NCBI GenBank assembly: GCA_032164245.1
Contig: JAVMKO010000009.1
Span: 84,796,712-84,860,711 of the forward strand
Length of the DNA stretch: 64,000 nt
Source of the DNA: Sternotherus odoratus
Taxonomy: Eukaryota > Chordata > Testudines > Kinosternidae
Direction: 5' to 3'
This document shows positions 44,044-55,140 of this stretch, one piece after another. Each line of letters starts with the position of its first letter. The stretch's first letter is position 1. The notes beneath the pieces were generated by a model. It saw nothing but the letters and a program-made list of their open reading frames with translations. It was not told the DNA's origin and did not search any database. The position numbers were made by a program, and so were the translations under genes.

Positions 44044-46046
44044 TACAGCACTTTCACCTCTCTGGTTGGTGAATCCTTCCCCAGGCGATTTGTACAGTGA
44101 ACTGGTTTATCGTGTCCTGAAACTTCCCCAGTAGAAAAGGAGCAAAATTCTACTGCAATGGAGTGAAGCCAGCCACTCCCCCGAGGTGTAGATGGAATTT
44201 CATTACAACCAAATTCATGGTAGGTCTGTACCAGCACTATCCAGATCAAAATGGAACCTCTCACTGGCGTCAAAGGTGTCAGATTGGACCCCCCCAAAAT
44301 GGGGTCTCCTGCAACAGAGCAAGGCTAGCCTGAGCGACACATTTCTGCATCTAAAAGGTTGGCTCTGACTAAAACATTAACGGAAGCGTCTCTGCAACTG
44401 CACAGGCCAGAATGAAGAGGTAATGATAACAACAAAGTGACCATTCCTGTGTAGCATCAACACAAGGTGTTGCAGAAATGTGGACACCAAAAAGGACACA
44501 AACTGTTCTGTTTCAGAGCCAATAAACTGAGAAGTTAGAGGGGGAAAAACCAAAATACTCTGGCTACAAGGTCGAACTTGGTCTTTTAGAATTCAGAATA
44601 ATAAAACAAAGAGAGACAAAGCAGGCTGCTCCCTGAAACAGAGCAGCACAGCTCACCTCACCGTCCTCTAGGCTGACTGGCTGCTGCAAGCATACCTCCC
44701 TACAGAGCCCCCTAGCCTGCAAGCAAGACCCGGAAGCCCTGAGCATTTAAAGTGAGAGTTGTTTTCCACACGAACTGCTCCTTATGTGTAGCATTGCGGA
44801 TGCGTCACAGGGGCTGGTGATGGGGAGCAAGCGCTTTCCTTACTCCTTGAGCAAAGAGAGCCAGCCCCACATATATGCCCCACGTCTCCAATGTCCCCTA
44901 CACAATGGACAGTCTGACTTGTCCCTGCATCAGAGGCAACTCCTATGCCTGGGGATTCCATTGGTGAAACAGAGGGAAATGCAAGGAAGATGAAAAGAGG
45001 ACTGGATCTTGACAAATTAGATGACCAGAGCTCAGGAGTGAGGATAGGAATATTATGGATATTTAATTAGGGAAGCACCGATTTGTGTAGTAGATTGCAA
45101 TTGTTTAATGATAGGTTTAGTGAACGCATGTAATTAATTGTTGCATAGCAATGGAGAAACTTGTAACAGTTACAGATCTTGGGAGGGAATAACCAGGGAA
45201 GAATAAAGTCCAAGGGCTACAATGCTGTAGCAAGTTCCTTACTTTCTTGCTCCACTAACAATTAAAGATGATTTTCTATAGTGTTTACTCCTTCGCGTCA
45301 GGGTGCTCCCCACAAAGTAAGAATCACTCACCAACAGGTTTTGTTTGTCTTCATGTCTAACCTCTGCTCCAGATCCAACACCGCAGGGACAGGCGGCCAG
45401 CCAGATACAAGTTACACTCAACAATTCTCTTCTCAACTCCACTCCACGCCACCCGCAGCACAGCCTCTGGGCTCCCCCATGTACGCCAGTGGCAACAGTC
45501 CCATCGGGACCATCTACCACTGAGGCGAGCCAGCACACCGAGCCCTCCGGCTACGCCACCTCCACCTGCCCCAAGGCTGAAGGTGGGGTTGAAATCAGCT
45601 ATGGGTGCCTGGGACAACCCCTCGTGATGTGGGACAAAGCAGCCTTCGTTTAAAGGAGCCATTTGAATACGACCTAAAAGATTTCCAACACTGGGTAGGA
45701 AAGAAAGATGCACCCAGCTGCCCAGATTTGTATTAACTCCGACTGCTGAAGTCTCCCGTATGGGAGTGGGAACAAAGGATTCTACCTAAAAGACCAACCG
45801 AAAACAGTCTCCTTCCTCCACATCTTCTCTAGGGTTCATCATTTCAGCTACTGTGAACGTTGTCCATGGAAGGATTTCAGAACCAGGCCCTACCCCGTAT
45901 CCGGTAGAGCTCAAATACAAATGGGGGGGATGAGAAAACTGCAGGCCCTACATAGGACAATGGCGGCCCCCGGCACCACGTTTATCGTTACGATGGCAAA
46001 GTTCAAGGTTTTGGAGTGGAAAAACAACTACATTTCCCGAATGGAT
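44044..46046. other. no gene recognised
   Basis: Mixed-composition unique DNA. Open frames at 45281-45713 on both strands show no family resemblance. Confidence 0.35.
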
Positions 46047-46141
46047 GTGATCGAGTGGCCTCGCTTTCTTCCTCCTAAAACGGCGCGTTTAAAGCTATTT
46101 AGGCCAAGCTATGCCAGGCTTGAGGGAGAGTCTCCTTGGAA
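46047..46141 (+). repeat. 95-bp dispersed repeat, copy 2
   Basis: Second copy of the block at 43949-44043, about 2.1 kb downstream in the same orientation. Sequence on either side is not obviously shared, so the repeat edges appear sharp. Confidence 0.8.
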
Positions 46142-46779
46142 ACTTTTTCAAATGAGAGCTTGGTGCTCAGACTGGGAGGGAGGGAGAACGCCGGGACATC
46201 TCCCAGCAGCAGGCAAACTGGCAAACCGTGCCCACCAACCACATCACACTGTGGAAATCGGCACTTTTGTCTTGGCTCAGTTTGGCTTCTCTGGTATAAA
46301 CAGAAGGCAGCTTTTGCCTTTTCTTTTTACTTCCTTCATTCCAATTGCACAGGCCTGCTGCAGGCTGGGGAGCGAGCCCGGGGTGAAGCACCGCACTTAC
46401 CCACAATTTGAACGTGGAACAAACTGACAGACATGGCAGAAGAATCCTTATGGTGTTTCCCCCTTTGGCTCAGCCCACAAGTGTGACTGGGGGAGGGGGT
46501 GATGGGATTCATGATTACCAAATATCTGATCTAAATATTGAAATGAAATGGGGAGATAGAGAATATGAACTCCTTACTACTCTTAGCAATTTCCCCCCAA
46601 TTAACTCCTCTCCCTCTGAGCTGGTTTGGTGCCGGCCCATAGCTTTAACTGCTGCGGGAGAGGACTGGGGACTTCATGGTGAACAGTATGGTAGGGGCAG
46701 GTCTTTCTAATCCTGAAGATCTCTGCTTCAGATGCTGAGAAGTAACGACCCACTGTTCAGGCCTGCCATTAGGTAAACA
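46142..46779. other. nothing recognised
   Basis: Unique-looking DNA with no coding signature or repeat ends. Confidence 0.35.
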
Positions 46780-46878
46780 GACCTGAGGAAGAGCTGAATG
46801 TGGCTGAAAGCTTGTCTCTGTCGCCAACAGAAATTGGTCTAATAAAAGATATTCCCTCTCGCATCTTGTCTCTCCATT
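46780..46878 (+). mobile_element. PLE-like terminus fragment
   Basis: AAAGCTTGTCTCTG, CGCCAACAGAAATTGGTCT, AATAAAAGATATTCCCTCTC and GCATCTTGTCTCTCC match one arm of the element at 3131-3330. It is a single-orientation copy here, so the palindrome at 3131 is not an obligate form of this family. Confidence 0.7.
46783..46809 (+). other. hammerhead-like motif, copy E
   Basis: CTGAGGA (46783-46789) fits CUGANGA. The hairpin segment AGAGCTGAATGTGGCT (46790-46805) pairs imperfectly, with G-U tolerated, and GAAA follows at 46806-46809. The core boxes are intact. Stems I and III were not resolved. Confidence 0.5.
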
Positions 46879-47097
46879 AAGTACATGGTCAGATTATGTG
46901 TTTCATGGCAACAGTGGTAATTTAATTAGAAAGAAAGAGGCTCCTTTCAGCTACTGATGGAAAACACAAAATATCCTCACAGGACAAAAGCTCTCTCAGG
47001 GTCAGTTTTATACGTTCCCAAGCACTCCAGTCCTGATCCAGCGATGCAATTAAGCATGTGTTTTAACCGAAGCTGGCAAGTAGTGTGCTGATGTCCT

Positions 47098-47960
47098 AGA
47101 ACAAAAGAAGGGCCATACTGGTTCAGACCAATGGTCCAACTAACCCAATATCCTATCTCCCGACAATGGCAGGTGCTTCAGAGGGAATGAACACAACAGG
47201 CAATCATTGAGTGATCCATCCCCTGTCGCCTACTCCCAGATTCTGGTTGTTGGAGATTTAGGGACATCTGGAGCATGGGGTTTGTTCCTCAACATCTTGG
47301 CTACTGGCCATTGATGGACCTATCCTCCAGGAAGTCACCTAATTGTTTTGTGAACCCAGTAATAGTCTTGGCCTTCACAACATCCCCTGGCAACGATGTC
47401 TATGGGGAGACTGTGCAGTGTGTGAAGTAGTATTTACTTTTGTTTGTTTTAAAACGGCTGCCTATTGATTTTATTGTGTGATCCTGGGTTCCTGTGTTAA
47501 GTGAAGGGTAAATAACACTTCCCTATTCACGTTCTCCACACTGTTCATGATTTATAGACTTTATCACTTTGCCCTTAGTCAGTGCTTTCCCAGGCTGAAC
47601 AGCCCCCAGGCTTTTTAATCTCTCTTCAAATGGAAGCTGTCCCATACCCTTAATCATTTTTGATGCCCTTCTCTGTACTTTGATGCCCAGTTCTAATATA
47701 TCTTTTTTTGAGATAAGGTGACCAGAACTGCATGCAGCTCTCAAGATGTGGGCGTACCATGGATTTCTATTGTGGCATTATGATATTTTCTATCTTATTA
47801 TCTATCCCTTACCTAATAGTTCCTAACATTCTATTCACTTTTTTGACTGCACACTGAGCAGATGTTTTCAGAGAAATATCTGTGACAACTCCAGAATCTC
47901 CTTCTTGAGTGGTCTCCTTTGGGGTTTATAAACTAGACTTTCACCTGTGTAGAACTGAAT
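47098..47960 (-). pseudogene. CR1 LINE 3' portion, minus strand
   Basis: The plus strand starts with the complement of the CR1 3' end (GAAGGGCCATACTGGTTCAG, CAATGGTCCAACTAACCC, then ACAACAGGCAATCATTGAG). It runs through a long 3' UTR into coding text near 47520-47745. Minus-strand translation there reads LGIKVQRRASKMIKGMGQLPFEERLKSLG, the C-terminal motif of CR1 RT (family: LERVQRRATKMI-GLE-LPYEERLK-LGL). Further upstream coding sequence is too decayed to follow past about 47960. It is 5'-truncated and dead. Confidence 0.88.
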
Positions 47961-49299
47961 TACAATCTAGTTAGTTCATAACTGACAATAGATTTGATGG
48001 TCTGAGTAGTTCATTTCCATGCAAAAATGACTAGCTGCATGCAGAACTAATTCTCAGGTATCTGTAAGGGTGATGGATTTTTCTCATTTTGGTATAAAAA
48101 GAGAAATAGCAAAATATACCCTTGAACAATAATTTTTCTGGTGACTAGTAAAAGTGACTTGGACTAATATAAAATAGGATGATATTTGAATAGAAACCTC
48201 AACTTGCCTCTAAATTAGCATGCCCAAATATCACATCATTACAGCGATTCATCAAGTGTCATAGCTGTCCAGAGGCATGAACCAATAGGTGTCTTAAAAC
48301 GTGGACAATTTATGTGGCAATTCTTGGTATGCAGATTTAATGGTAGCTATTGAAAATCTGGCCCTAAAACACTTTCAGGGAACAAAATAGAAAGGAGCAG
48401 ATTAAAAAGTCAAAAATGAAGTTATTTCTCAACCAATAAAAACGTATGCCAAAGTGCTCTCCGACACATTTAAATAACTCTTTGCTCTCTGGTTCTTATC
48501 TAACGCCATGTTTAATTTCTACATGGCACAGACTAGCACGTTCTCCATAGTTAATCATAGGCTTAATAAATCCTCAACAGTTCTGCAGCATCTTTCAGAT
48601 TTCTCCTTCTGTGATTTCCATTTTTATTGCAATCCTTTGCACGGCCAACAGGGCCAATGCAAATGCCATCTCTATCTGTCTTGGGGAAACATCTCCTTTG
48701 ACACTGTCTTCCATATAATTAGCAGTCAGCTACTCAATACATTAATCATGAGAATTTTTAGTGCAGTCATCTACTTCCTCCTCGGGTGAAAAGGTTAATG
48801 AAGGGTTCTGTTATGCTAAATCTGCCTTGTTTGAAAAAGGGAATTTCTTTCTTAATAACAACAAGAAGCCATCTCCTTTTCCTGAAAGGTCTCATCTACC
48901 CGTGCACCAAAGAGAGATGAGGTTAGGGAAAGCTCATTCCTAAATCATTCCAAAGCATTACTTGGAAGGTTGCTTGATATTAAAAGAACTTCATTTTGGA
49001 AACAGGAGGATTACACCCTATAGTGTGTTCAATAACTGGTCTGTAACAGAAGCATGCGGATTGCCAAATAGGATCAGAGCAAGAGCTTATCTTCTCTGGT
49101 ATCCTGGACCCAATGCTGCAAGAAAACACCCAAGAAATCCCACAAATGACGGGAAATAATTGTACAGCCTCCACCAGTGCGACACACTGGGCGTAGGGCC
49201 AAGTATACGGTGGGATTTTAATGCTTCAATAATACAATTCTTTGCTTTCTAAATACTAACGAGTGAGGAGTCACACATCCCTTCTCCGAGCCAGCTGGG
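47961..49299. other. unique AT-rich DNA
   Basis: No gene seen. 48480-48800 lacks repeat hallmarks and contains several TTAATC/TAAT words. It may be conserved non-coding DNA, but that cannot be judged from one sequence. Confidence 0.35.
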
Positions 49300-49435
49300 A
49301 CCGGTGAGGGCCATTCCAGAGACAGGGCTACATGACTTACCCCTCGTCACAGAGCGAGTCTGCCAGAGCCGGGATCACAACTCAGGAGCCTCCGGCTGCC
49401 GGGCCAATGCTCTGACCACTACACAATCTCTCTCC
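49300..49435 (-). mobile_element. MIR-like SINE, minus strand
   Basis: The plus strand reads ACATGACTTACCCCTCGTCAC, AGCGAGTCTGCCAGAGCCGG, GATCACAACTCAGGAGCCTC and GCCAATGCTCTGACCACTACAC, the reverse complement of a MIR-like SINE in order, with the A-box complement CTGACCACTA at the right end. Confidence 0.75.
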
Positions 49436-50141
49436 TTGTGGTCACGTGTGCGGGTGATACTCATTGTGCTTATCTTTTGTACACAACAATTTGCAGTGGT
49501 GCTGTTCATTGAACATTGAAAAGAAAGACTCCTCTTTGCAGTAGAGCTTTTAAAGATCAGGAATGGCGAAAAAGCAGCTTCAGTTATCCATGCAGCCCAG
49601 CATGTGATGTGCGTACCAATGCAGGCAGAGATGGCAGATAATAGTGAATAGTATTTGTGTTGTCACATTGTGTTAGATGATCCTGGGGGGAAAGAATCTC
49701 ATTATTCCGTGAGCTAAAACAGCTTCTTTAGTCAGGGATAATTCCATCTCCATGCTAAACGAAACTTCACTTTCATTATGGACTTGAAATATACCCATGC
49801 TGGTAGTCAGATATTACTAATGAAGTCATGTTAAAAGAACCGGAACATTTAGACATTTCAGTCTTTAACACTCTTCACTGGCGGTTACATTTGATCAGTT
49901 CTAGGTTTATTCCACCTTTTGTGACACTTTGTCTAGGACAGGTGACCAGGGAAGGAAGCCCTGAAAGATCCCATCCCTGGCAGAGGTGTTTTTATTTTGG
50001 TGCTCTGTCTCTAAAAGGCAGCCAAGGGAAGATAAGATGTCAATTGGAGAAAGAGGCAAATTCAACAGTGGAGCAACAGTGGAGTCTGTTACTCATGTTT
50101 TACACAAGTTACTCCACAGTCGCGCACACAGCTACACTGTG
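49436..50141. other. nothing recognised
   Basis: Unique-looking sequence with no gene-like frame. Confidence 0.4.
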
Positions 50142-50143
50142 TA

Positions 50144-50429
50144 CAGTAAAACCTCCATTTAACGGACTGATTCGGGCGAGGGGGTGTCCATTAAATCAAA
50201 AAGTCTGTTATTTAATTTAAAAAAACGAGCTGTCGGAGCAGCAGCCCGCCCGCCACAGGGTCGGGGCGGCAGCTCCGCAGCCCGCCCATTGCTGGGACCC
50301 GGGCAGCTGCCGGGAGCCGGCAGCCAGCCCGCGAGAAATGGATTTTGGATGCATCAGACTTGCTCAGAAATTTTGTCCGTTGCATCCGAAGTCCGTTAAA
50401 TCGAGGTCCGTTAAATCGAGGGTTTACTG
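50144..50429. mobile_element. Tigger/pogo-like non-autonomous element, 286 bp
   Basis: Ends CAGTAAAACCTCCATTTAAC and GTTAAATCGAGGGTTTACTG are inverted repeats of the pogo/Tigger type, flanked by TA (50142-50143 and 50430-50431). Internal copies of GTCCGTTAAATCGAG double the right TIR. The interior is GC-rich (CAGCCCGCCCGCC-like) and non-coding. Such elements depend on a transposase supplied in trans. Confidence 0.9.
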
Positions 50430-50431
50430 TA

Positions 50432-51369
50432 ATACTGGCATAACGGAGGGGAGGATCAGGCTCCGGGGGTGACTGAGGGTTAGAAAATGGCTGTCAATGA
50501 TGGAACTGTGAGGTGACAGCGTACGTGAAGAATTAATGGAACGTATACGAAAGGCGAGGGGAGAATACTGCAGTCCTAAATACCAACCCCAGACTCCGCC
50601 GCACCAGCAGCTTACTCAAGAGGACTTCTTTAAATCCAGGGCTGTGCGGCGGCGTGGAACTAGCCCTCCTACACTATCTTCAACCCCCTGTTATTTGTGT
50701 TCCCTGCCACACGCCCACTGATTCCAACCCTCAGCGTGTCAGGGGCACTCATTGCATTGCCCACTGCAGGGCAAACCGGGGCAAGTTCCCTCACTGAATC
50801 ACTTGCAGCTATTTTCTGACTTGCATCACTTTTTGCATCACTACTGAGTTTGGCCCGAGGCTTCCCCGGGAGACATCCCTGGTCCCGAGTTGGCCCAGAG
50901 TTGCGGTATAAATATTCCCTCATCGTGGAGGAAAGGAGACATGTTCACAGCTTCATTTACAAGAACCTTTCTGCAAGTATCAAAATGAACACGTGGTGAA
51001 GAGGGGCTGTTTGTCGGTGGCATCTCTCCAGGACCTCACCCCGGGCAGAGGAGAGCGCAGAGACTGGGGGAGGGGAGAAGCAGTGACAGAAGAGATCAAG
51101 ATGCAGGTAAGGTAGGAAGGGTCTGGGAGGCCAGACGGGGGGAGCCGAGAGCAGATGGGAAAGTGGGGAACAGACAGCTCCATCCCACTGGAAGCAGAGG
51201 AGACAGTGGCAGGAGAAAGCCCAACTGAGTCCAACCTGCAGGAGGAGAATGGGCGCTTTGAAGATTCCTGAGGCGTGCAGGAGGCGAGGGGGTGGGTCTG
51301 GACTTGTACATTTACTCTCTGGCTTGCTATGCTAGCTCACAATATAGACAAGCCCTTAAATCATGAGAT
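50432..51369. other. nothing recognised
   Basis: Unique-looking DNA. 51060-51300 is purine-rich (GGAG/GGGA words) on the plus strand. Confidence 0.4.
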
Positions 51370-51480
51370 ATTTGAGGTAGGAACCATCTTTTTGTTCCAG
51401 TTGTACAGCGCTTCGCTCAATGGGGTTCCGGCCCAGGGCTGTGGCTCCTAAGTACCATGGCACTACAAATCACACAATAT
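51370..51480 (+). mobile_element. SINE/LINE tail fragment
   Basis: GGAACCATCTTTTTGTTCC, GTTGTACAGCGCTTCGCTCA, ATGGGGTTCCGGCCCAGG and GGCACTACAAATCACAC match the retroposon tail seen at 32576-32695, in better condition here. Confidence 0.65.
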
Positions 51481-51944
51481 TATAGTAAACTACACATACG
51501 GGAGCTGTTCTCCAACTTTTTGCATCACGTCTAGTTTGCTCAGCAACCGAAAGCTGCATCGAAGACTTTCTACACAGGCAAAGTTTAGGTGGGCAGCGTT
51601 GTCTGTGGGGAATCAGACACTCGCTCCTAGGAACGAATCACCGTGGATCATTCATTCTTTGTCACATGGAGCAAAGACTTCAAACCGCTAACCCAGGACT
51701 GTACCTTTCCAGCAGGAAGCGCCGTGCCTTCTAGGCTCGACCCAGCATAGCACCCATGTGTGTCATTCTCCCCATCTGCTTCATGACAGGCACGTGTTGG
51801 AGGGATGGCGGCTTCCCAACAAGCCTGAGTCTCCCCTGCCTTGGGCCTGGTGCGGCCAATTACAACTGGCCAAAATCCAGCTTTAGCGTCCAGCCACCAG
51901 ATCATATTAAGCAGACAAAAGTATAATGAGACCCAAAGTCTTTA
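51481..51944. other. nothing recognised
   Basis: Unique-looking sequence. Confidence 0.4.
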
Positions 51945-52195
51945 ATGATAGACTAGTTCAGATTAGAAATACGGTGCACATTTTTTGTCAGTCTGAGTAA
52001 TTAACCCCTGGATCAATTTATCAAGGGATGAGACGTATTCTCCATCACAGGCAACTGAGTGGATGTTTTTCCAAAGGATCAAACAGGAATTATTCAGGGA
52101 AGTCCTACGACCTGTGTTATTCAGGAGGACAGAGTAGGTGATCACAATGGCCCTTTCTGACCTTTTAATCTACGACTTTATGAAAATGGGGATAA
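51945..52195 (+). mobile_element. CR1 3' end fragment
   Basis: Follows a CR1 3'-terminal region: GTCAGTCTGAGTAATTAACC, GATCAATTTATCAAGGGATG, ATTCTCCATCACAGGCAACT, TGGATGTTTTTCCAAAGGAT, then GGTGATCACAATGGCCCTTTC and a degraded ATCTACGACTTTATGA tail. It is 5'-truncated and does not encode protein. Confidence 0.85.
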
Positions 52196-53009
52196 ATCCC
52201 CCACTATTCTTCTGTCCTGGTATCATTTCAACTCACTTTTTATGGCAGTGTAACTGATGCCAGCAGGGAGAATCTGGTCCATTATCCACATACAGCATTT
52301 TCATTTTCTACTAAAACTCAGCAGCCAACATTCTGCACTCAGATGGGAGAGTGTGTAGCTTCTGTCTAAACCAGTGAGATCACTTGTTGCGGCAGCTTAT
52401 TCATGTTTTTAACAGCCTATAACTTTAGTGATACCTCATTTCTAGCACGCAGAAACAATAAAAAGTCATTTTAAACCCCAAACTATCTGCTATTATCACC
52501 CAGAAGTATTTTAATGTTAACTGGCCGTTCTTTCCAGCATCACGGCTTGACTCAGCCTGTCCAAGTTCCAGAGCCAATGAACGCAGCTGTTTGGAACGTA
52601 TGCAGGATGAAGGAAGTGGAGTCTCTATCTCCAGGAAACAGGGAGTAAGCTCTTCTAACCACACCCCACAAGTTCAAGCCTCACACAACTAAGCTCATGC
52701 AGTAAGACAGACAACTACCGACTGGTTAGAATGGATCGAGTGCGCCAAAGTGGAGAACGGTGCTCATGAGACTGGCCAATTATGTCCTCACCTAAATTAC
52801 TTGTAACCCATTTAGCCAATTCTACCACAGTTGTTTTGCTAATTTCTGAGCCTTTATGCAGGGACCGCAAATAACACGCAGAGTGATTATGAATGTGTGG
52901 ATGAACATCCTTTAGGGCCTCAGCAAGAACCACCAAATTCACTTCAAGAAAATCCTCAAATTCGAGGTCTCAAGTGAATTTCTAGTGTTGTGGGGGAACT
53001 ACTGGTATG
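52196..53009. other. nothing recognised
   Basis: Unique-looking DNA. Confidence 0.4.
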
Positions 53010-53150
53010 AACTTGTAAAGCCAGAACTAGAAGTCAAGAGATCCATGTTCTTCTCCTAGCTCAGCCACATGCTCGTCCATCCCTTCAAGTCCTTCATCTG
53101 CAAAATGGGGATACTTCGACCCTACATCAGAGGAGTGCTCAGGTGCACAG
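53010..53150 (+). mobile_element. MIR-like SINE, 3' half
   Basis: CAAGAGATCCATGTTCTTCTCC, AGCTCAGCCACATGCTCGTCC and CTTCATCTGCAAAATGGGGAT follow the MIR-like order, with the diagnostic TCTGCAAAATGGGGAT block intact. Confidence 0.7.
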
Positions 53151-53159
53151 AGCAGTTAC

Positions 53160-53202
53160 CAGACTAGCACAAGACCATGTATTTTGGTCTTGTGCTAGTC
53201 TG
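53160..53202. repeat. perfect 18-bp hairpin
   Basis: Left arm CAGACTAGCACAAGACCA (53160-53177) is the exact complement of the right arm at 53185-53202, separated by TGTATTT. It lies 10 bp after a SINE. The arms are shorter than a usual microRNA precursor stem. Confidence 0.95.
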
Positions 53203-53891
53203 CTCAGAGGGGTCCATGGAACCTTAATTCACTGTTCACATGATCTTTGGGAACATCTAATAGAAAGTGCTGTAGGAATGCAAAGAAATAATAAATCGTA
53301 TCTGAGACATTGGGCTAGTCTTGGATTCAGTTTTGCATATGATTTCCCATACACCTGTCTGTCCCTGAGGAGAGCTTTATTCTTGGCAGTGAAATGACAG
53401 TGCTCCATTTATTATGATGAGGTTTAAAGGAAAGTCTCCAAACTGATTTGCAAGTAAAATGCTGGAGCCGGGACACTCCAGGTGTCCTGCAGGGAGTCCC
53501 ACAGTGAGTGCAGGGGAAGCAGCATCTCTCTCCTAGCAGAAGCCATTTCTTACCAACCCACAGCCCTGCTTGTGATACTGAATCATCGCATCTAAAAAGG
53601 TTCATGATGACACAAACTTCCACCCTGAATCCAAGAAAAGCAGAGGGACTTTCCCCTAACCCAGCATCTCCTTCAAACATGGGGGACATGGCCCCTGTAC
53701 GCGGTGTTGGAGAATGTGTGCTCAGGAAGCAATGCCGGGAAGGGACAGATGTTCCTGCAGCAGCAATTCACCATCCTTCCTGTCCCTGCTGAGCACGTTA
53801 AATAAAACGTTGAACCTGCTTAAGAGGCGAAAACAGCTGGAGGGTGGGGGGAGGGGAAGAGGAAGGCTATTTACTCAGCTGTACCCAAGGC
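53203..53891. other. nothing recognised
   Basis: Unique-looking DNA with no coding signature. Confidence 0.4.
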
Positions 53892-54340
53892 AGATTAAAC
53901 ACAGGGACTGAAGTGTCCAGCTGAAGAGAGATTAAAACAAACTTTCCTGTGAATGTTCCCAAGTGGCTCACAAGGATGTTTCATGTCCTTTCCACTGACC
54001 CAGGAGGACTGTGATGAGAAAGGAGAGTGATTTCGAACATGGTTCTCAGCCAGAGGGATGTGTACCCCCGGGGGTGGGCAGAGGTCTTCCAGGGGGTACG
54101 TCAACTCATCTAAAATAGTGTTTCTCAACCTGGGGGGTTACGAACCCCGGTGGTGTATGTTGCAGGACAGTTTAGGGGAGTTGCAAGTGCAGGGCCAGCA
54201 CTGGGGTGACAAGCAGGGCAATTGCCTGGTAGGTAGCAATGGGTCAGGTGGAGACACGCCTGTGAGGGCCTTGGGAACCTTCACAGGAAAGTTTGTTCTA
54301 ATCTCTCTTCAGCTGGACGATTCAGTCCCCGTGTTGAACT
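53892..54340. repeat. imperfect inverted repeat, ~87-bp arms
   Basis: 53892-53979 and 54254-54340 are inverted copies. Both contain GTCCAGCTGAAGAGAGATTA, ACAAACTTTCCTGTGAA and GTTCCCAAG when read in the same sense, at roughly 85% identity. The spacer is about 270 bp. The right arm lies within the hAT-like element at 54038-54487 and the left arm lies outside it. Confidence 0.85.
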
Positions 54341-54487
54341 GGCCATAGGTACAGCTAAGTAAACAGACGTCCCCACGCCACAGGGTCCCCCGCAAAGGTA
54401 AGTTACATGTGTCAGCCCCGGGCGGCAGGGCTCAGGCCTCTGACTCCTGACAGGGGTACGGCCATCTGGGAAGGCGGAGAACCACTG
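54038..54487. mobile_element. hAT-like element(s), nested and decayed
   Basis: The outer ends CATGGTTCTCAGCC and GGCGGAGAACCACTG are complementary apart from small differences and fit the hAT-type CAGTGGTTCTCAACC terminus. Flanks ATTTCGAA and ATTTAGAG agree at 6 of 8 bases. A second hAT-like terminus, AGTGTTTCTCAACCTGGGG, starts at 54117 inside it. No transposase coding text is visible. Confidence 0.6.
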
Positions 54488-54914
54488 ATTTAGAGCTGTG
54501 AGGAAGAAGTGGGATGTGCAATAAGCGCCGCTCCGACTGTGACGGTGTGATCGATGCCAGGTGGGAGCGGCCGTACTGACTGGAAGGAGACAAATTGCTC
54601 AGCAGAAAGCTGGAGATGGCACAACACTAACCGTGAGTCTCCCTGGGGTCAGCTTAAGGGAACTAGCTGGACCCAGAATGTGAGGACATGTACAGGGCAG
54701 ACTGGGGGTCTGAGACATGAATAAGGAGTCTGGCTTCCAAGTGATTTGGGGTCTGATTTCTACAGCTCTGCACCCAATGGAGTCACAGCCAAGTGGATGT
54801 AAAATGCTACGGTTCTGAGAACTTTACACCCACTTCGCCCCAGTGTGAATGGCTACACAAGGCAGTAGAGAATCCAGGAGAATGTCTTCAAGCGGTGGCA
54901 GAAGTAAGTAAAGG
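54488..54914. other. nothing recognised
   Basis: Unique-looking sequence. Confidence 0.4.
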
Positions 54915-55140
54915 GTGGGGAGGAAGTGTGGTTAGGGCACTTGCCTGGGACTTTGGAGACCCGGTTTCAATTCTTTGCTCCACCACAGACTTCTTATGTG
55001 ACCTTGATCTTGGTCTAGTCTGGAAAGTGGGGATAATATCACTTCCCTGCTGCACCAGGATGTGTGAGAATGACTCTATACTAGATTGTGAGGTGCTCAG
55101 ACACCATGATGATGAGGCTGTAGAAGTACCTAAGGGATAG
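54915..55140 (+). mobile_element. MIR-like SINE, nearly full length
   Basis: GTGGTTAGGGCACTTGCCTGG (A-box region), GGAGACCCGGTTTCAATTC (B-box region), TATGTGACCTTGATCTTGG, AAAGTGGGGATAATATCAC, then GATTGTGAGGTGCTCAGAC and AAGTACCTAAGGGATAG make an ordered tRNA-derived SINE with a conserved core and a LINE-like tail. It is the best-preserved SINE in the window. Confidence 0.8.

Noticed and set aside
45921..46427. 168-codon open frame and its partner near 43931 as paralogous exons
   Set aside because: Similarity is confined to 95 bp, lacks codon-position bias and continues in neither direction.
53160..53202. microRNA precursor
   Set aside because: The stem is 18 bp with a 7-base loop and no flanking pairing of the length a Drosha substrate needs.
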